DNA from: Marispirochaeta aestuarii
Lineage (GTDB): Bacteria; Spirochaetota; Spirochaetia; JC444; Marispirochaetaceae
NCBI RefSeq assembly: GCF_002087085.1
Contig: NZ_MWQY01000006.1
Span: 152,259-216,258 of the forward strand
Length of the DNA stretch: 64,000 nt
Direction of reading: 5' to 3'
The first letter of the stretch is position 1. Each line of letters opens with the position of its first letter. The position numbers were made by a program, and so were the translations under genes. Positions 28,936 to 36,270 of this stretch are shown piece after piece. A model generated the notes under the pieces. It was not told where the DNA came from, did not search any database, and saw only the letters and a program-made list of their open reading frames with translations.

Positions 28936-28952
28936 CCTCTTCACCGAAGAGG
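28936..28952 (-). promoter_or_regulatory. Inverted repeat upstream of groES
   Basis: CCTCTTC-ACC-GAAGAGG forms a 7-bp stem with a 3-nt loop, 32 nt upstream of the groES ATG. It lies in the likely leader, downstream of an AT-rich stretch (TATAGA at 28968-28963). It is a candidate heat-shock operator or leader stem in place of the absent CIRCE; there is no direct evidence of function. Confidence 0.35.
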
Positions 28953-28979
28953 GCTCAGTAATTCTATATGTCTTAAAGC

Positions 28980-29008
28980 AAAAAACGTGCCAACACGGCA
29001 TTTTTTTA
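28980..29008. terminator. Possible bidirectional terminator between ferritin and groES
   Basis: An A-run, TGCC-AACAC-GGCA and a T-run of seven can pair as an extended AT/GC stem on either strand. It lies 173 bp after the ferritin stop and about 76 bp before groES, so it could insulate groES from ferritin transcription. The short GC core makes this uncertain. Confidence 0.5.
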
Positions 29009-29180
29009 TAATTACCTGCATAATATATAATTATTCGTCGTCTTTGTCATCAGTTTTTAAAGAAAATATCCCGGGACAGGACAATGTGACACAGGTACGT
29101 TTTTTTTCCGTAAAAAGTGTATCAAATTTACTCAGCAGTTCTCCGGAGAAGGATCGTTCCTCCTCCGGAGAAGCTTCTTC

Positions 29181-29717
29181 TTAGTCTTCCGCTCCCAGAG
29201 GTCCGACAAAACTGGTGGGAATAGTCACAGCCCGGGATTTCAGTTCCCTGTCGACCATATACAGCCCCGGTCCCTTTGCGCCGGCGGAGATCTCCATCCG
29301 GGTAATCATGTCCGAAGCATTCTTTTCTTCCTCGACCTGTTCGCTCACGTACCACTGCAGGAAGATCCGGCTGGCATAATCCTTCTCATCCTCCGCCAGG
29401 GCCACCAGTGAATGTATCGAAGCGGTAACCTTCTTTTCGTGTTCCAGTGTCTCCTTGAGAACATCCATGGGAGAATCCCAGTTCTCCTGAGGTTTATCAA
29501 TGGCAAGAAGTACGGGTTTGCTGCCCTGGTCGAAGAGGTACTCGTAAATTTTCATTGCATGGAACATCTCTTCGTGATACTGAACCATGAACCAGTGGGC
29601 AAACCCCTCGAGTCCCTGATCATTGCACCAGGCGGACATAGCCATGTACAGATACCCCGAGTACATCTCCTTGTTTATCTGCTCATTCAAAGCCTTGCTC
29701 ATTTTTTCCGAAATCAT
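29181..29717 (-). CDS. Non-haem ferritin
   Basis: A 178-residue four-helix protein with the ferroxidase ligands of bacterial ferritins: NKEMYSGYLY (Glu and Tyr), QYHEEMFHAMK (Glu and His), TLEHEKKVT and SEQVEEEK. It oxidises and stores iron as a 24-subunit shell. Usual length is about 165; a short C-terminal tail is extra. The start at 29717 is supported by AAGGAG. No convincing Fur box is visible upstream. Confidence 0.95.
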   Translation of the reverse strand: MISEKMSKALNEQINKEMYSGYLYMAMSAWCNDQGLEGFAHWFMVQYHEEMFHAMKIYEYLFDQGSKPVLLAIDKPQENWDSPMDVLKETLEHEKKVTASIHSLVALAEDEKDYASRIFLQWYVSEQVEEEKNASDMITRMEISAGAKGPGLYMVDRELKSRAVTIPTSFVGPLGAED

Positions 29718-29947
29718 CTGTGTCTCCTTATTCTGAGAATGCTAATACTGATATGAAAAAATACTCAGGCACAGGGCTGAGGTAAAGATTTTTCAGGAAC
29801 TGTTATTGAGGACACCGCTAAAAACTACTCTATTTCACCATATCCTGCGTCGTCAGGATTTCCCGCGGTCCTCAACTCTTGTTACCACAAGAGTTTGCGG
29901 GCGCTAAAAAATCTTTCCTCCTTGACTATGGAAAAAATACCACGTTC
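29718..29947. other. 230-bp intergenic region carrying repeat copy B and a hairpin
   Basis: No gene is seen. It contains the interspersed repeat copy B (29806-29875), and next to it a perfect 8-bp hairpin AACTCTTG-TTACCA-CAAGAGTT (29874-29895). The hairpin lies downstream of the hypothetical gene ending at 29948 on the minus strand but has no T-run after it in that direction, so it is not a classical terminator. Confidence 0.6.
29806..29875 (-). repeat. Short interspersed intergenic repeat, copy B, with 8-bp terminal inverted repeats
   Basis: A 70-bp unit bounded by TTGAGGAC (29806-29813) and its exact inverse GTCCTCAA (29868-29875). Inside, on the minus strand, it has the same core as copy A at 3933-3986. 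The ends suggest a miniature non-autonomous mobile element or a REP-like structured repeat. No transposase is in the window. Confidence 0.7.
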
Positions 29948-30493
29948 TTAGAGCTGCCCTTGATTTCTTATCGAGAAGGATCTGCCCAGCACCTTCCAGA
30001 GATCCGCCAGAATGGAATTCCCGGCACTGTTGATACCCGCATCAAGCAGCACGTCATCCCGGTTACGGCTAAGCCATCGATAAATCCTCGCCGCACCGTC
30101 CCGGGGGGAGGTTCCGGCCTTGGCGACGCCTACCAGACCGAGCATCTCACCCTCGTCAAAGGTTTTGCGAACCTGTCCGAGATCAAGGATGAAACTGCGG
30201 CCGAAGGCCCCCCGTTCTATGCTGACACCGCCTTCCTGTACCGAGGGATTCTCCTGCTTCTTCTGTTGTGTAGCGGGAGGGTTCCGGCGATCCTGTTCCG
30301 CCTCCCGGTTGAGCTTTTCCACCCGCTGATTATAAATCAGGGTATTGGCCTGTTTAATCAGGAACAGCAGGCCGTCCCGGTCAATCTCCCTGATAAGTCC
30401 CCGCAGCTCCTTCATAAGCGGCTGCCGCGGATCGTCCTGAACCGTTTTTCGGCCTTCTTTTCCGGTTTTCTTTTTCTGTTCCTTTCCAGCCAC
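29948..30493 (-). CDS. Hypothetical soluble protein
   Basis: About 181 residues. The N-terminus is very basic (AGKEQKKKTGKEGRK), then come helices with LIKQANTLIYNQRVEKLNREAEQ and a C-terminal part containing GGVSIERGAFGRSFILDLGQ, with no recognised motif. The GTG at 30493, with AGGGGG six nt upstream, is the best start; ATG 30514 is possible. Either start lies inside the end of the preceding GGDEF-EAL gene in another frame, a 113-bp same-strand overlap. Function unknown; tight linkage suggests a partner of that c-di-GMP protein. Confidence 0.65.
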   Translation of the reverse strand: MAGKEQKKKTGKEGRKTVQDDPRQPLMKELRGLIREIDRDGLLFLIKQANTLIYNQRVEKLNREAEQDRRNPPATQQKKQENPSVQEGGVSIERGAFGRSFILDLGQVRKTFDEGEMLGLVGVAKAGTSPRDGAARIYRWLSRNRDDVLLDAGINSAGNSILADLWKVLGRSFSIRNQGQL

Positions 30494-32345
30494 TACATAC
30501 CCCCTCTCCGTCATGGTGATTCTGCTCCCAGAGTACATGCAGCAGTTCGTCCGCAGTCATGGGTTTGTAATAATAATACCCCTGATGCTGATAACATCCA
30601 TGCTTTTCCAGATACTCAACATGCTCAAGGTTCTGAACACCCTCCGCGACGACATCAAGGTCAAGGCTCTTTACCAGATTGATAATCCCCTTGACGATCT
30701 TGCGGTTATGTTCCTGGTCCAGACCGCTGATAAAGGTCTGATCGATCTTGATTACATCCACCGGAAGTTTTGAGAGATAACTGAAGGAAGAAAATCCTGT
30801 ACCGAAATCATCGATCATAAAGGTGAGACCCGGAAAACGGGTTTTAAGATCATTAATTCTCAGCGAGGCGTCCACGGGGTTGCGGATAAAAACACCTTCA
30901 GTCATCTCCAGCTTAAGACCCCGGGGATCCACCTTGTACTTCTCCAGGGCTTCCGCGACCTTGCTCTCGAAAAAGGGATCGTCGAACTGCCGGGGACTAA
31001 TATTGACGCTTAAATACAGATTCGAGCAGCCATGGCGCTGAAGATGGCTCAGCATGTGGCAGGCCTTGAGCAGAACCATCGCACCAAGGGGTACGATAAT
31101 GCCGGTTTCCTCCGCCAGGGTTATAAAATCACCGGGAAGAACAAGACCCTCTCCCGGATGCACCCAGCGAACAAGAGCCTCGAATCCCACTATACCGTCT
31201 CCGTTCCGATGGATGGGCTGAAAATAGAGAGTAAGCTGGGATGCACAGATAGCCGCCCGCAGCCCCTCCTCGAGATGCAGCCTGCGGGTTACCTCCCTGT
31301 TCATCTCGGGGGTAAAAAAACGGTAGGTGTTGCCCCGTTCCTTGGCCCGGTACATGGCAATGTCGGCATTGGATATAAGGAGAGAGATATCGCTGCCGTC
31401 ATCGGGTATTATGGCAATGCCTATGCTGACCCCGAGACTGATATAGGGCAGATCGGGATTCTCCCGGATTGAATAGGGTCGGCGAATATCGTTGATGATC
31501 TTCAGAGCGACAACAGCGGCTTCCCGGGGATCGCGCAGGTGAGGCAGCAGAATGACGAACTCATCCCCCCCGAACCTGAACACCCCCTCCTTGCGGCGTT
31601 CCATCTCCAGGTTCTCCACCCGAAAAATCTGGTCGCTCTCCCTGAGGCAGTTATGAAGGCGGTGAGTGCATTCCACGAGAATGGAGTCCCCCACGTGGTG
31701 CCCCAGGGAATCGTTTACCTTCTTGAAACCGTCAAGGTCCAGAAAAAGCAGCGCCCCCTTCCGCTCTCCATAGCGGAGGGTCTCGTTCAGGTATTCAGTC
31801 AGATAGATATGAAAAAGGTCGCGGTTACCCAGATCAGTGAGTTTGTCATGATAGGCCAGGTAGCGGAGCTTTCTTTCGGTTTTTTTCCGTTCAGAGATAT
31901 CCCGGATAATGCAGGGCATAATCCGGCCCTGATTGGTGGACACGGAAACCCCGAAGGATATTTCCAGGGGAAGGATCTCATTCCCGGCTGTCTCCCCCAG
32001 AAGCTCCATATGGTTACTTATCCCACGTTTCTTCCGTTCTGCCAGGGAAAGCAGAAAATAACTGCGGATTCTATCCTCAACTCTCCGGAATTCTCCGGGT
32101 GGAAAAAGAGCCGCAAAGGAACGGCCGACAATCTTTTTGGGAGTGGTTTTGAAAATGCCATGTACCTGGGAGTTGGCGTAGACAATACGGAGGTCCTGAG
32201 AAACCTGGATTATCACATCAGAAGCTGTTTCCGCCAGGGCCTGATAGCGACTCTTCAGATCTTCAAGTTCCCTGCGATAGCGGCGGATCTTCTCACTCGG
32301 CAAGGAGGCCGGCTCCTCCGGTTTCGCAACCTGCTTTTGTATCAT
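30381..32345 (-). CDS. PAS-GGDEF-EAL c-di-GMP signalling protein
   Basis: A 654-residue cytoplasmic protein: a PAS sensor (about 35-150), a GGDEF domain (active-site motif GGDEF at 259-263), and an EAL domain with FEALVRW (389-391 EAL), DDFGTGFSS and KIDQTFI. Both catalytic motifs are intact, so it could make or degrade c-di-GMP. An insertion of roughly a dozen residues (IFRVENLEMERRKEGV) lies between the RESD I-site and the GGDEF strand. The last 46 residues after VLWEQ are unlike an EAL end and overlap the next gene, perhaps because an earlier stop was lost. ATG 32345 has GAGAGA upstream. Confidence 0.92.
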   Translation of the reverse strand: MIQKQVAKPEEPASLPSEKIRRYRRELEDLKSRYQALAETASDVIIQVSQDLRIVYANSQVHGIFKTTPKKIVGRSFAALFPPGEFRRVEDRIRSYFLLSLAERKKRGISNHMELLGETAGNEILPLEISFGVSVSTNQGRIMPCIIRDISERKKTERKLRYLAYHDKLTDLGNRDLFHIYLTEYLNETLRYGERKGALLFLDLDGFKKVNDSLGHHVGDSILVECTHRLHNCLRESDQIFRVENLEMERRKEGVFRFGGDEFVILLPHLRDPREAAVVALKIINDIRRPYSIRENPDLPYISLGVSIGIAIIPDDGSDISLLISNADIAMYRAKERGNTYRFFTPEMNREVTRRLHLEEGLRAAICASQLTLYFQPIHRNGDGIVGFEALVRWVHPGEGLVLPGDFITLAEETGIIVPLGAMVLLKACHMLSHLQRHGCSNLYLSVNISPRQFDDPFFESKVAEALEKYKVDPRGLKLEMTEGVFIRNPVDASLRINDLKTRFPGLTFMIDDFGTGFSSFSYLSKLPVDVIKIDQTFISGLDQEHNRKIVKGIINLVKSLDLDVVAEGVQNLEHVEYLEKHGCYQHQGYYYYKPMTADELLHVLWEQNHHDGEGVCSGWKGTEKENRKRRPKNGSGRSAAAAYEGAAGTYQGD

Positions 32346-32505
32346 GACATTTTCTCTCTGTCTTTACAGTATACACAATTCAGTGGAAAGCTGCAGTTTT
32401 TTTTCCGGAAGATGTTCTCACCAGGACCGGGGGATTTAAAGGAACCTCAGGTGGTTTTTCTTTTCCTTCCCTTCCGGGAATAGTACCTTGGTAGTGAGGC
32501 AGGGC

Positions 32506-33468
32506 ATGATTGAATTCAGAGACCCCGTGGCGGAGCATATAAAAGCCTTTATCCTCGATGAGACCGCCATGGAGATAGATAACCGGGATTATCCTTCCGA
32601 TCCGGTGTGGCGGGAATACCGGGAAACCGGCAGCAGAGTCTGGCTTTACGGTAACGATACCTCCGCACAGGAGGTCTGGACCAGGGACATGGAAGCTGTA
32701 TACCTCGATACCCCCCTGGTTATCGATGCATTCCGACAGGATCACTTTACCGGGCTCACCCTGGAAGCCAACAGCGTCCTCAAGGGCCTTCCGGGGGACG
32801 AGCGAATCAAGGAGATCGCCTTCATAATAAACGCCCGCAACGCGGTGGCGACCTCAAAAAGGTTTGCCGCCCGGGTTTGTGTGGAAATTCCCCTCTTTTC
32901 CGACAGCGCATCGGAGATCAGCCAGTACGCCAGACGACTGTACCAGGTATGCCCGGAACATCTCCTTCCGGCATTACCCTACAGTTCCGAAGGTATCACG
33001 GCTGCTGCTGAACTGCAGAAAGCAGGAATACCGATTATAGTTCGCACAGAATACAGCCCGCAGCAGGTAAAAAACTCGATCCTCCATGCCTCCCCGAATT
33101 ATGTAGCCCTTGGGAACTTTCATGATACCCGGGAAGTCCCGATGCCCTCAGCACAGGAGCTGCAATCCCTTTTTGACCACCTTGAAAAACCGGAAAAGAC
33201 AACCCTGATTGCCTGCGGAATGGACAGCGAGGAAAAAATACGGCGATTCATGGGGTTCCCGATAATCGTGGCGACACCCGAGGCTGTCAGGAATTATCAA
33301 AAAAAACCGGTCGCCGGCAAGCAGGGCGTCCCTGCACCCGAAGCAGAAACCGCCTCCGGAACCCCGGGTATGCAGAACCGGAATGAGCTGCGGGATATCG
33401 CCCTTCAGTCCCGGAACGCCTATGATGAGCTTGTACTGATAATTAGAAACGCCATTGACTCCAATTAA
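32506..33468 (+). CDS. Transaldolase-like TIM-barrel protein without the Schiff-base lysine
   Basis: A 320-residue protein whose middle part follows the fructose-6-phosphate aldolase/transaldolase pattern: TGLTLEANSVLKG in place of GVTTNPS, then LPALPYSSEGITAAAELQKAG, YSPQQVKNSILHASPNYVAL and a final TLIACGMDSEEKI strand. In the enzymes the second motif carries the catalytic Lys (VKIPVT-type); here that position is Ala156. The protein is therefore probably not a class I aldolase. N-terminal (about 70) and C-terminal (about 60) residues are extra. ATG 32506 has GTGAGG upstream. Alternative: an unrelated TIM barrel. Confidence 0.6.
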   Translation: MIEFRDPVAEHIKAFILDETAMEIDNRDYPSDPVWREYRETGSRVWLYGNDTSAQEVWTRDMEAVYLDTPLVIDAFRQDHFTGLTLEANSVLKGLPGDERIKEIAFIINARNAVATSKRFAARVCVEIPLFSDSASEISQYARRLYQVCPEHLLPALPYSSEGITAAAELQKAGIPIIVRTEYSPQQVKNSILHASPNYVALGNFHDTREVPMPSAQELQSLFDHLEKPEKTTLIACGMDSEEKIRRFMGFPIIVATPEAVRNYQKKPVAGKQGVPAPEAETASGTPGMQNRNELRDIALQSRNAYDELVLIIRNAIDSN

Positions 33469-33530
33469 ACTAATAATTCTAAATACTTTACTATAAATGA
33501 AAATTAGATTATTATTCCCTGAATACGGAT

Positions 33531-35174
33531 ATGAAGAAAATGGCCAGAGCAGCTGATCCAGTCACTCCTCACGCTTTTTCCGGGGACCTCTCCCTGGGAA
33601 TGAGCCTTCTGCTGCTGATGGCAGGCCTCATGACGCCCCTGGGATTTCCTCTCACTCCCTGGCTAACCTATCCGGTCCTTGTTCTCCCCATGTTCTTTTT
33701 CATGCTGAACGGGCTTGTCCGCGGTACGCTGTTCAGCCTGCTGTTTCTGGGGCTCTTTTATTTTGAGGTCTCCTTTCTGCTGCCCTATTCTTCCTCCGGG
33801 GTCTATACAGTGGAGCTGCGGCTGATCTCGGCCATGATCCTGGTCAACATACCAGCCGCATGGCTGCAGCAGCGCTACAGAAACCGGGGAAACCGTCATC
33901 TGGCACGACTCCTCTATTCTGATCAGCTCACCGGCCTGCCGAATCGAAATCAGCTGATAAAGGATGTTCAGCATATTCGCACCCCCATACTGTTCCTGAT
34001 CAATATTGATGACTTCAAGGAGATAAATGATGTTTTCAGTCCCAAGGCTGGAGACACGATCCTCAGGGAACTTGCAGAGCTGATTCAGTCGGTTATTCGG
34101 GATCTTCCCTGCTCATATTACAAACTGACCGCCGATGAATTTGCCCTGCTCTTCGAGAACTCCGGGGACTTTTCCACCCGGCAGCAGTTGAGCATCCTGG
34201 CTGAAACCCTGAGCAGTCGTATTGCGGCCCAGGAGTTCTCCATCGACGAAAGCGAGATACGCCTGAGGGTGAGCATAGGTATTGGTGACTCCCGCATAAA
34301 CGAAAACGACAATGTTCTTGCCCAGGCAGATATGGCCCTGAAGACGGCGAAAAAGATCCATAAGCCCTACCTCTTCTTTACCCAGACCATCGATACCCGG
34401 GAGAATTACCACAAAAACATCCACTCATTGAAGGTATTGACCGAGGCCCTGGAACATAACAGGATTGTTCCCTACTACATGGCCATAATAAACAGCAACA
34501 CCGGCCAACCGGAATCCTATGAATGCCTTGCACGACTCATCGATCCCGACGGCGTGGTATACCCTCCTCACTTTTTTCTGGAGATCTCAAAAAAGGCACG
34601 CCTCTACTCCCTGATTACCCGGATGGTCTTCAGAAAAGCCGCGGACTACTTTAACGATCTGCCCTATCAGTTCACCGTCAATATCTCCATGGACGATATG
34701 GATGACCCCGAAACTGTTTCCACCATTCTGGAAATCCTGGAAACCCATCCAAAACTGCATAACCGGGTGATTTTTGAGATTCTTGAGTCGGAAAGCATCA
34801 ATAATTATCCCCAGGTTATGACCTTTATCCAGCTGGTAAAGACCTACGGCTGCAAAATTGCTATTGATGATTTCGGCTCCGGCTACTCCAACTTCGAGAA
34901 CGTTTCCCGACTGAGGGTGGATTATCTGAAGATAAACGGCGCCCTTGTCCGCAATATCGTCCGCAGCCCGCAGAACCGCTTCATTGTTGAAAATATCCAC
35001 AATTTTGCCGTCGGTCTCGGAATAAAGACTGTCGCAGAATACGTGGAAGACGAGTCCATCCTGCAGCACCTCAAGCGCATGAAGATTGACTACCTCCAGG
35101 GCTATTATTTCGGAGCTCCGGCGGAGGATATCCTGCCCGTTTCTGAAGACAGATTGCTGCAGACCCTAAAATAG
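33531..35174 (+). CDS. Membrane GGDEF-EAL protein with degenerate GGDEF; likely c-di-GMP phosphodiesterase
   Basis: A 547-residue protein with an N-terminal membrane domain (three or four helices within 22-112), a GGDEF domain whose motif is TADEF (200-204) and so probably inactive for synthesis, and an EAL domain. The EAL domain keeps the metal and substrate residues in ECLARL (331 onward), TVNISMDD, FEILESES, IDDFGSGYSN, YLKING and VAEYVEDE. It should hydrolyse c-di-GMP to pGpG at the membrane, with the degenerate GGDEF as a possible GTP-binding regulator. No Shine-Dalgarno site is obvious at 33531. Confidence 0.9.
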   Translation: MKKMARAADPVTPHAFSGDLSLGMSLLLLMAGLMTPLGFPLTPWLTYPVLVLPMFFFMLNGLVRGTLFSLLFLGLFYFEVSFLLPYSSSGVYTVELRLISAMILVNIPAAWLQQRYRNRGNRHLARLLYSDQLTGLPNRNQLIKDVQHIRTPILFLINIDDFKEINDVFSPKAGDTILRELAELIQSVIRDLPCSYYKLTADEFALLFENSGDFSTRQQLSILAETLSSRIAAQEFSIDESEIRLRVSIGIGDSRINENDNVLAQADMALKTAKKIHKPYLFFTQTIDTRENYHKNIHSLKVLTEALEHNRIVPYYMAIINSNTGQPESYECLARLIDPDGVVYPPHFFLEISKKARLYSLITRMVFRKAADYFNDLPYQFTVNISMDDMDDPETVSTILEILETHPKLHNRVIFEILESESINNYPQVMTFIQLVKTYGCKIAIDDFGSGYSNFENVSRLRVDYLKINGALVRNIVRSPQNRFIVENIHNFAVGLGIKTVAEYVEDESILQHLKRMKIDYLQGYYFGAPAEDILPVSEDRLLQTLK

Positions 35175-35188
35175 GTTACCTTAACAGC

Positions 35189-36268
35189 ATGGTAACAGAA
35201 GAAATGATCAAACAGCTGCCCAAGGTGGAGCTTCACGACCATCTCGACGGCAGCCTGCGGCCCCGGACCATACTGGAGCTCGCGGAAAAAGAGGGCGTCC
35301 AGCTGCCCGCCGCCACCCCCGAAGAGCTGGCAGCCTGGTTTCACCGGGGAGCCGACCGGAAGAGCCTCTCCCTCTATCTTGAAGGCTTTGCCTACACAAC
35401 CGCCCTCATGCAGTCCAGAGAATCCCTGCGCCGGGTGGCCCGGGAACATATGCATACCCTGGCGGAGGACAACGTTGTCTACGGGGAAATACGTTTTGCC
35501 CCCTGTCTGCACCAGAAGCAGGGGTTGAACATTGAAGAGGTGGTCAAATCGGTTCTCGAAGGACTTGATGAGGGAAGCCAGGAAACCGGCGTAAAATACG
35601 GACTGATCCTCTGCGCCATGCGTCACCAGAAGGTCTCTCTGGAGATTGCCGAACTGGCGGTAGCCTTCCGTTCACGGGGCGTCGTCGGCTTCGATATTGC
35701 CGGAGACGAATTCGGGCACCCCCCCAAAAAACATCTCGACGCTTTTCAGTACATCAAGAACAGGAATTTCAATATAACGATCCATGCCGGCGAAGCCTTC
35801 GGTGTTGAATCGATCTGGCAGGCAGTGCAGATCTGCGGTGCCCACCGTATAGGACACGCCACCCGGCTGGTGGAAGATATGGTGGTTCATGGAACGAGGA
35901 TCGAAAAGATGGGGACTCTCTCCTCCTACATTCTGGACAAACGCATCCCCATGGAGATCTGCCTTTCCTCCAACGTACAGACCGGCGCGGCGAAGAGCCT
36001 GGACACCCATCCTTTTCAAATCTATCACCGGAACAACTTCCGGGTCATGCTCTGTACGGACAATCGCCTTATGAGCAACACGAGCCTCAGCAAGGAGATG
36101 GGTCTGGCGGTGGAATACTACGGACTGGATATTCGGGATCTCGAAAAGCTCAGCATCAATGCCATGAAGTCCGCCTTTATCGGCTATAATGAAAGAATCG
36201 AGCTGATCTATGATGTACTCAAACCGCGCTTCGCACAGCTGCGGGAAACCATAAATCCGAACATGTAG
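35189..36268 (+). CDS. add: Adenosine deaminase family protein
   Basis: A 359-residue amidohydrolase-fold enzyme with HDHLDGS (zinc ligands) at the start, ITIHAGEAFG, HRIGHATRL and LCTDNRLMSNT in the later metal and catalytic loops. It deaminates adenosine or deoxyadenosine to inosine for purine salvage in the cytoplasm. The usual NTDDP is CTDNR here, as in some family members, so the substrate might be a related nucleoside. A weak promoter-like pair (TTGCTG-N17-TACCTT) ends 6 nt before ATG 35189. The gene ends 2 bp from the convergent kinase gene. Confidence 0.88.
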   Translation: MVTEEMIKQLPKVELHDHLDGSLRPRTILELAEKEGVQLPAATPEELAAWFHRGADRKSLSLYLEGFAYTTALMQSRESLRRVAREHMHTLAEDNVVYGEIRFAPCLHQKQGLNIEEVVKSVLEGLDEGSQETGVKYGLILCAMRHQKVSLEIAELAVAFRSRGVVGFDIAGDEFGHPPKKHLDAFQYIKNRNFNITIHAGEAFGVESIWQAVQICGAHRIGHATRLVEDMVVHGTRIEKMGTLSSYILDKRIPMEICLSSNVQTGAAKSLDTHPFQIYHRNNFRVMLCTDNRLMSNTSLSKEMGLAVEYYGLDIRDLEKLSINAMKSAFIGYNERIELIYDVLKPRFAQLRETINPNM

Positions 36269-36270
36269 AC

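Noticed and set aside
29125..29180. Repeated CTCCGGAG/GAAGAAGCTTC palindromes after the ferritin gene as a terminator
   Set aside because: There is no T-run directly after a stem on the ferritin strand; the better candidate is the AT-flanked hairpin at 28980-29008.
28987..29184. Short plus-strand frame of 65 codons between groES and ferritin
   Set aside because: It has no Shine-Dalgarno site, a composition like AT-rich intergenic DNA, and it overlaps a terminator-like hairpin.
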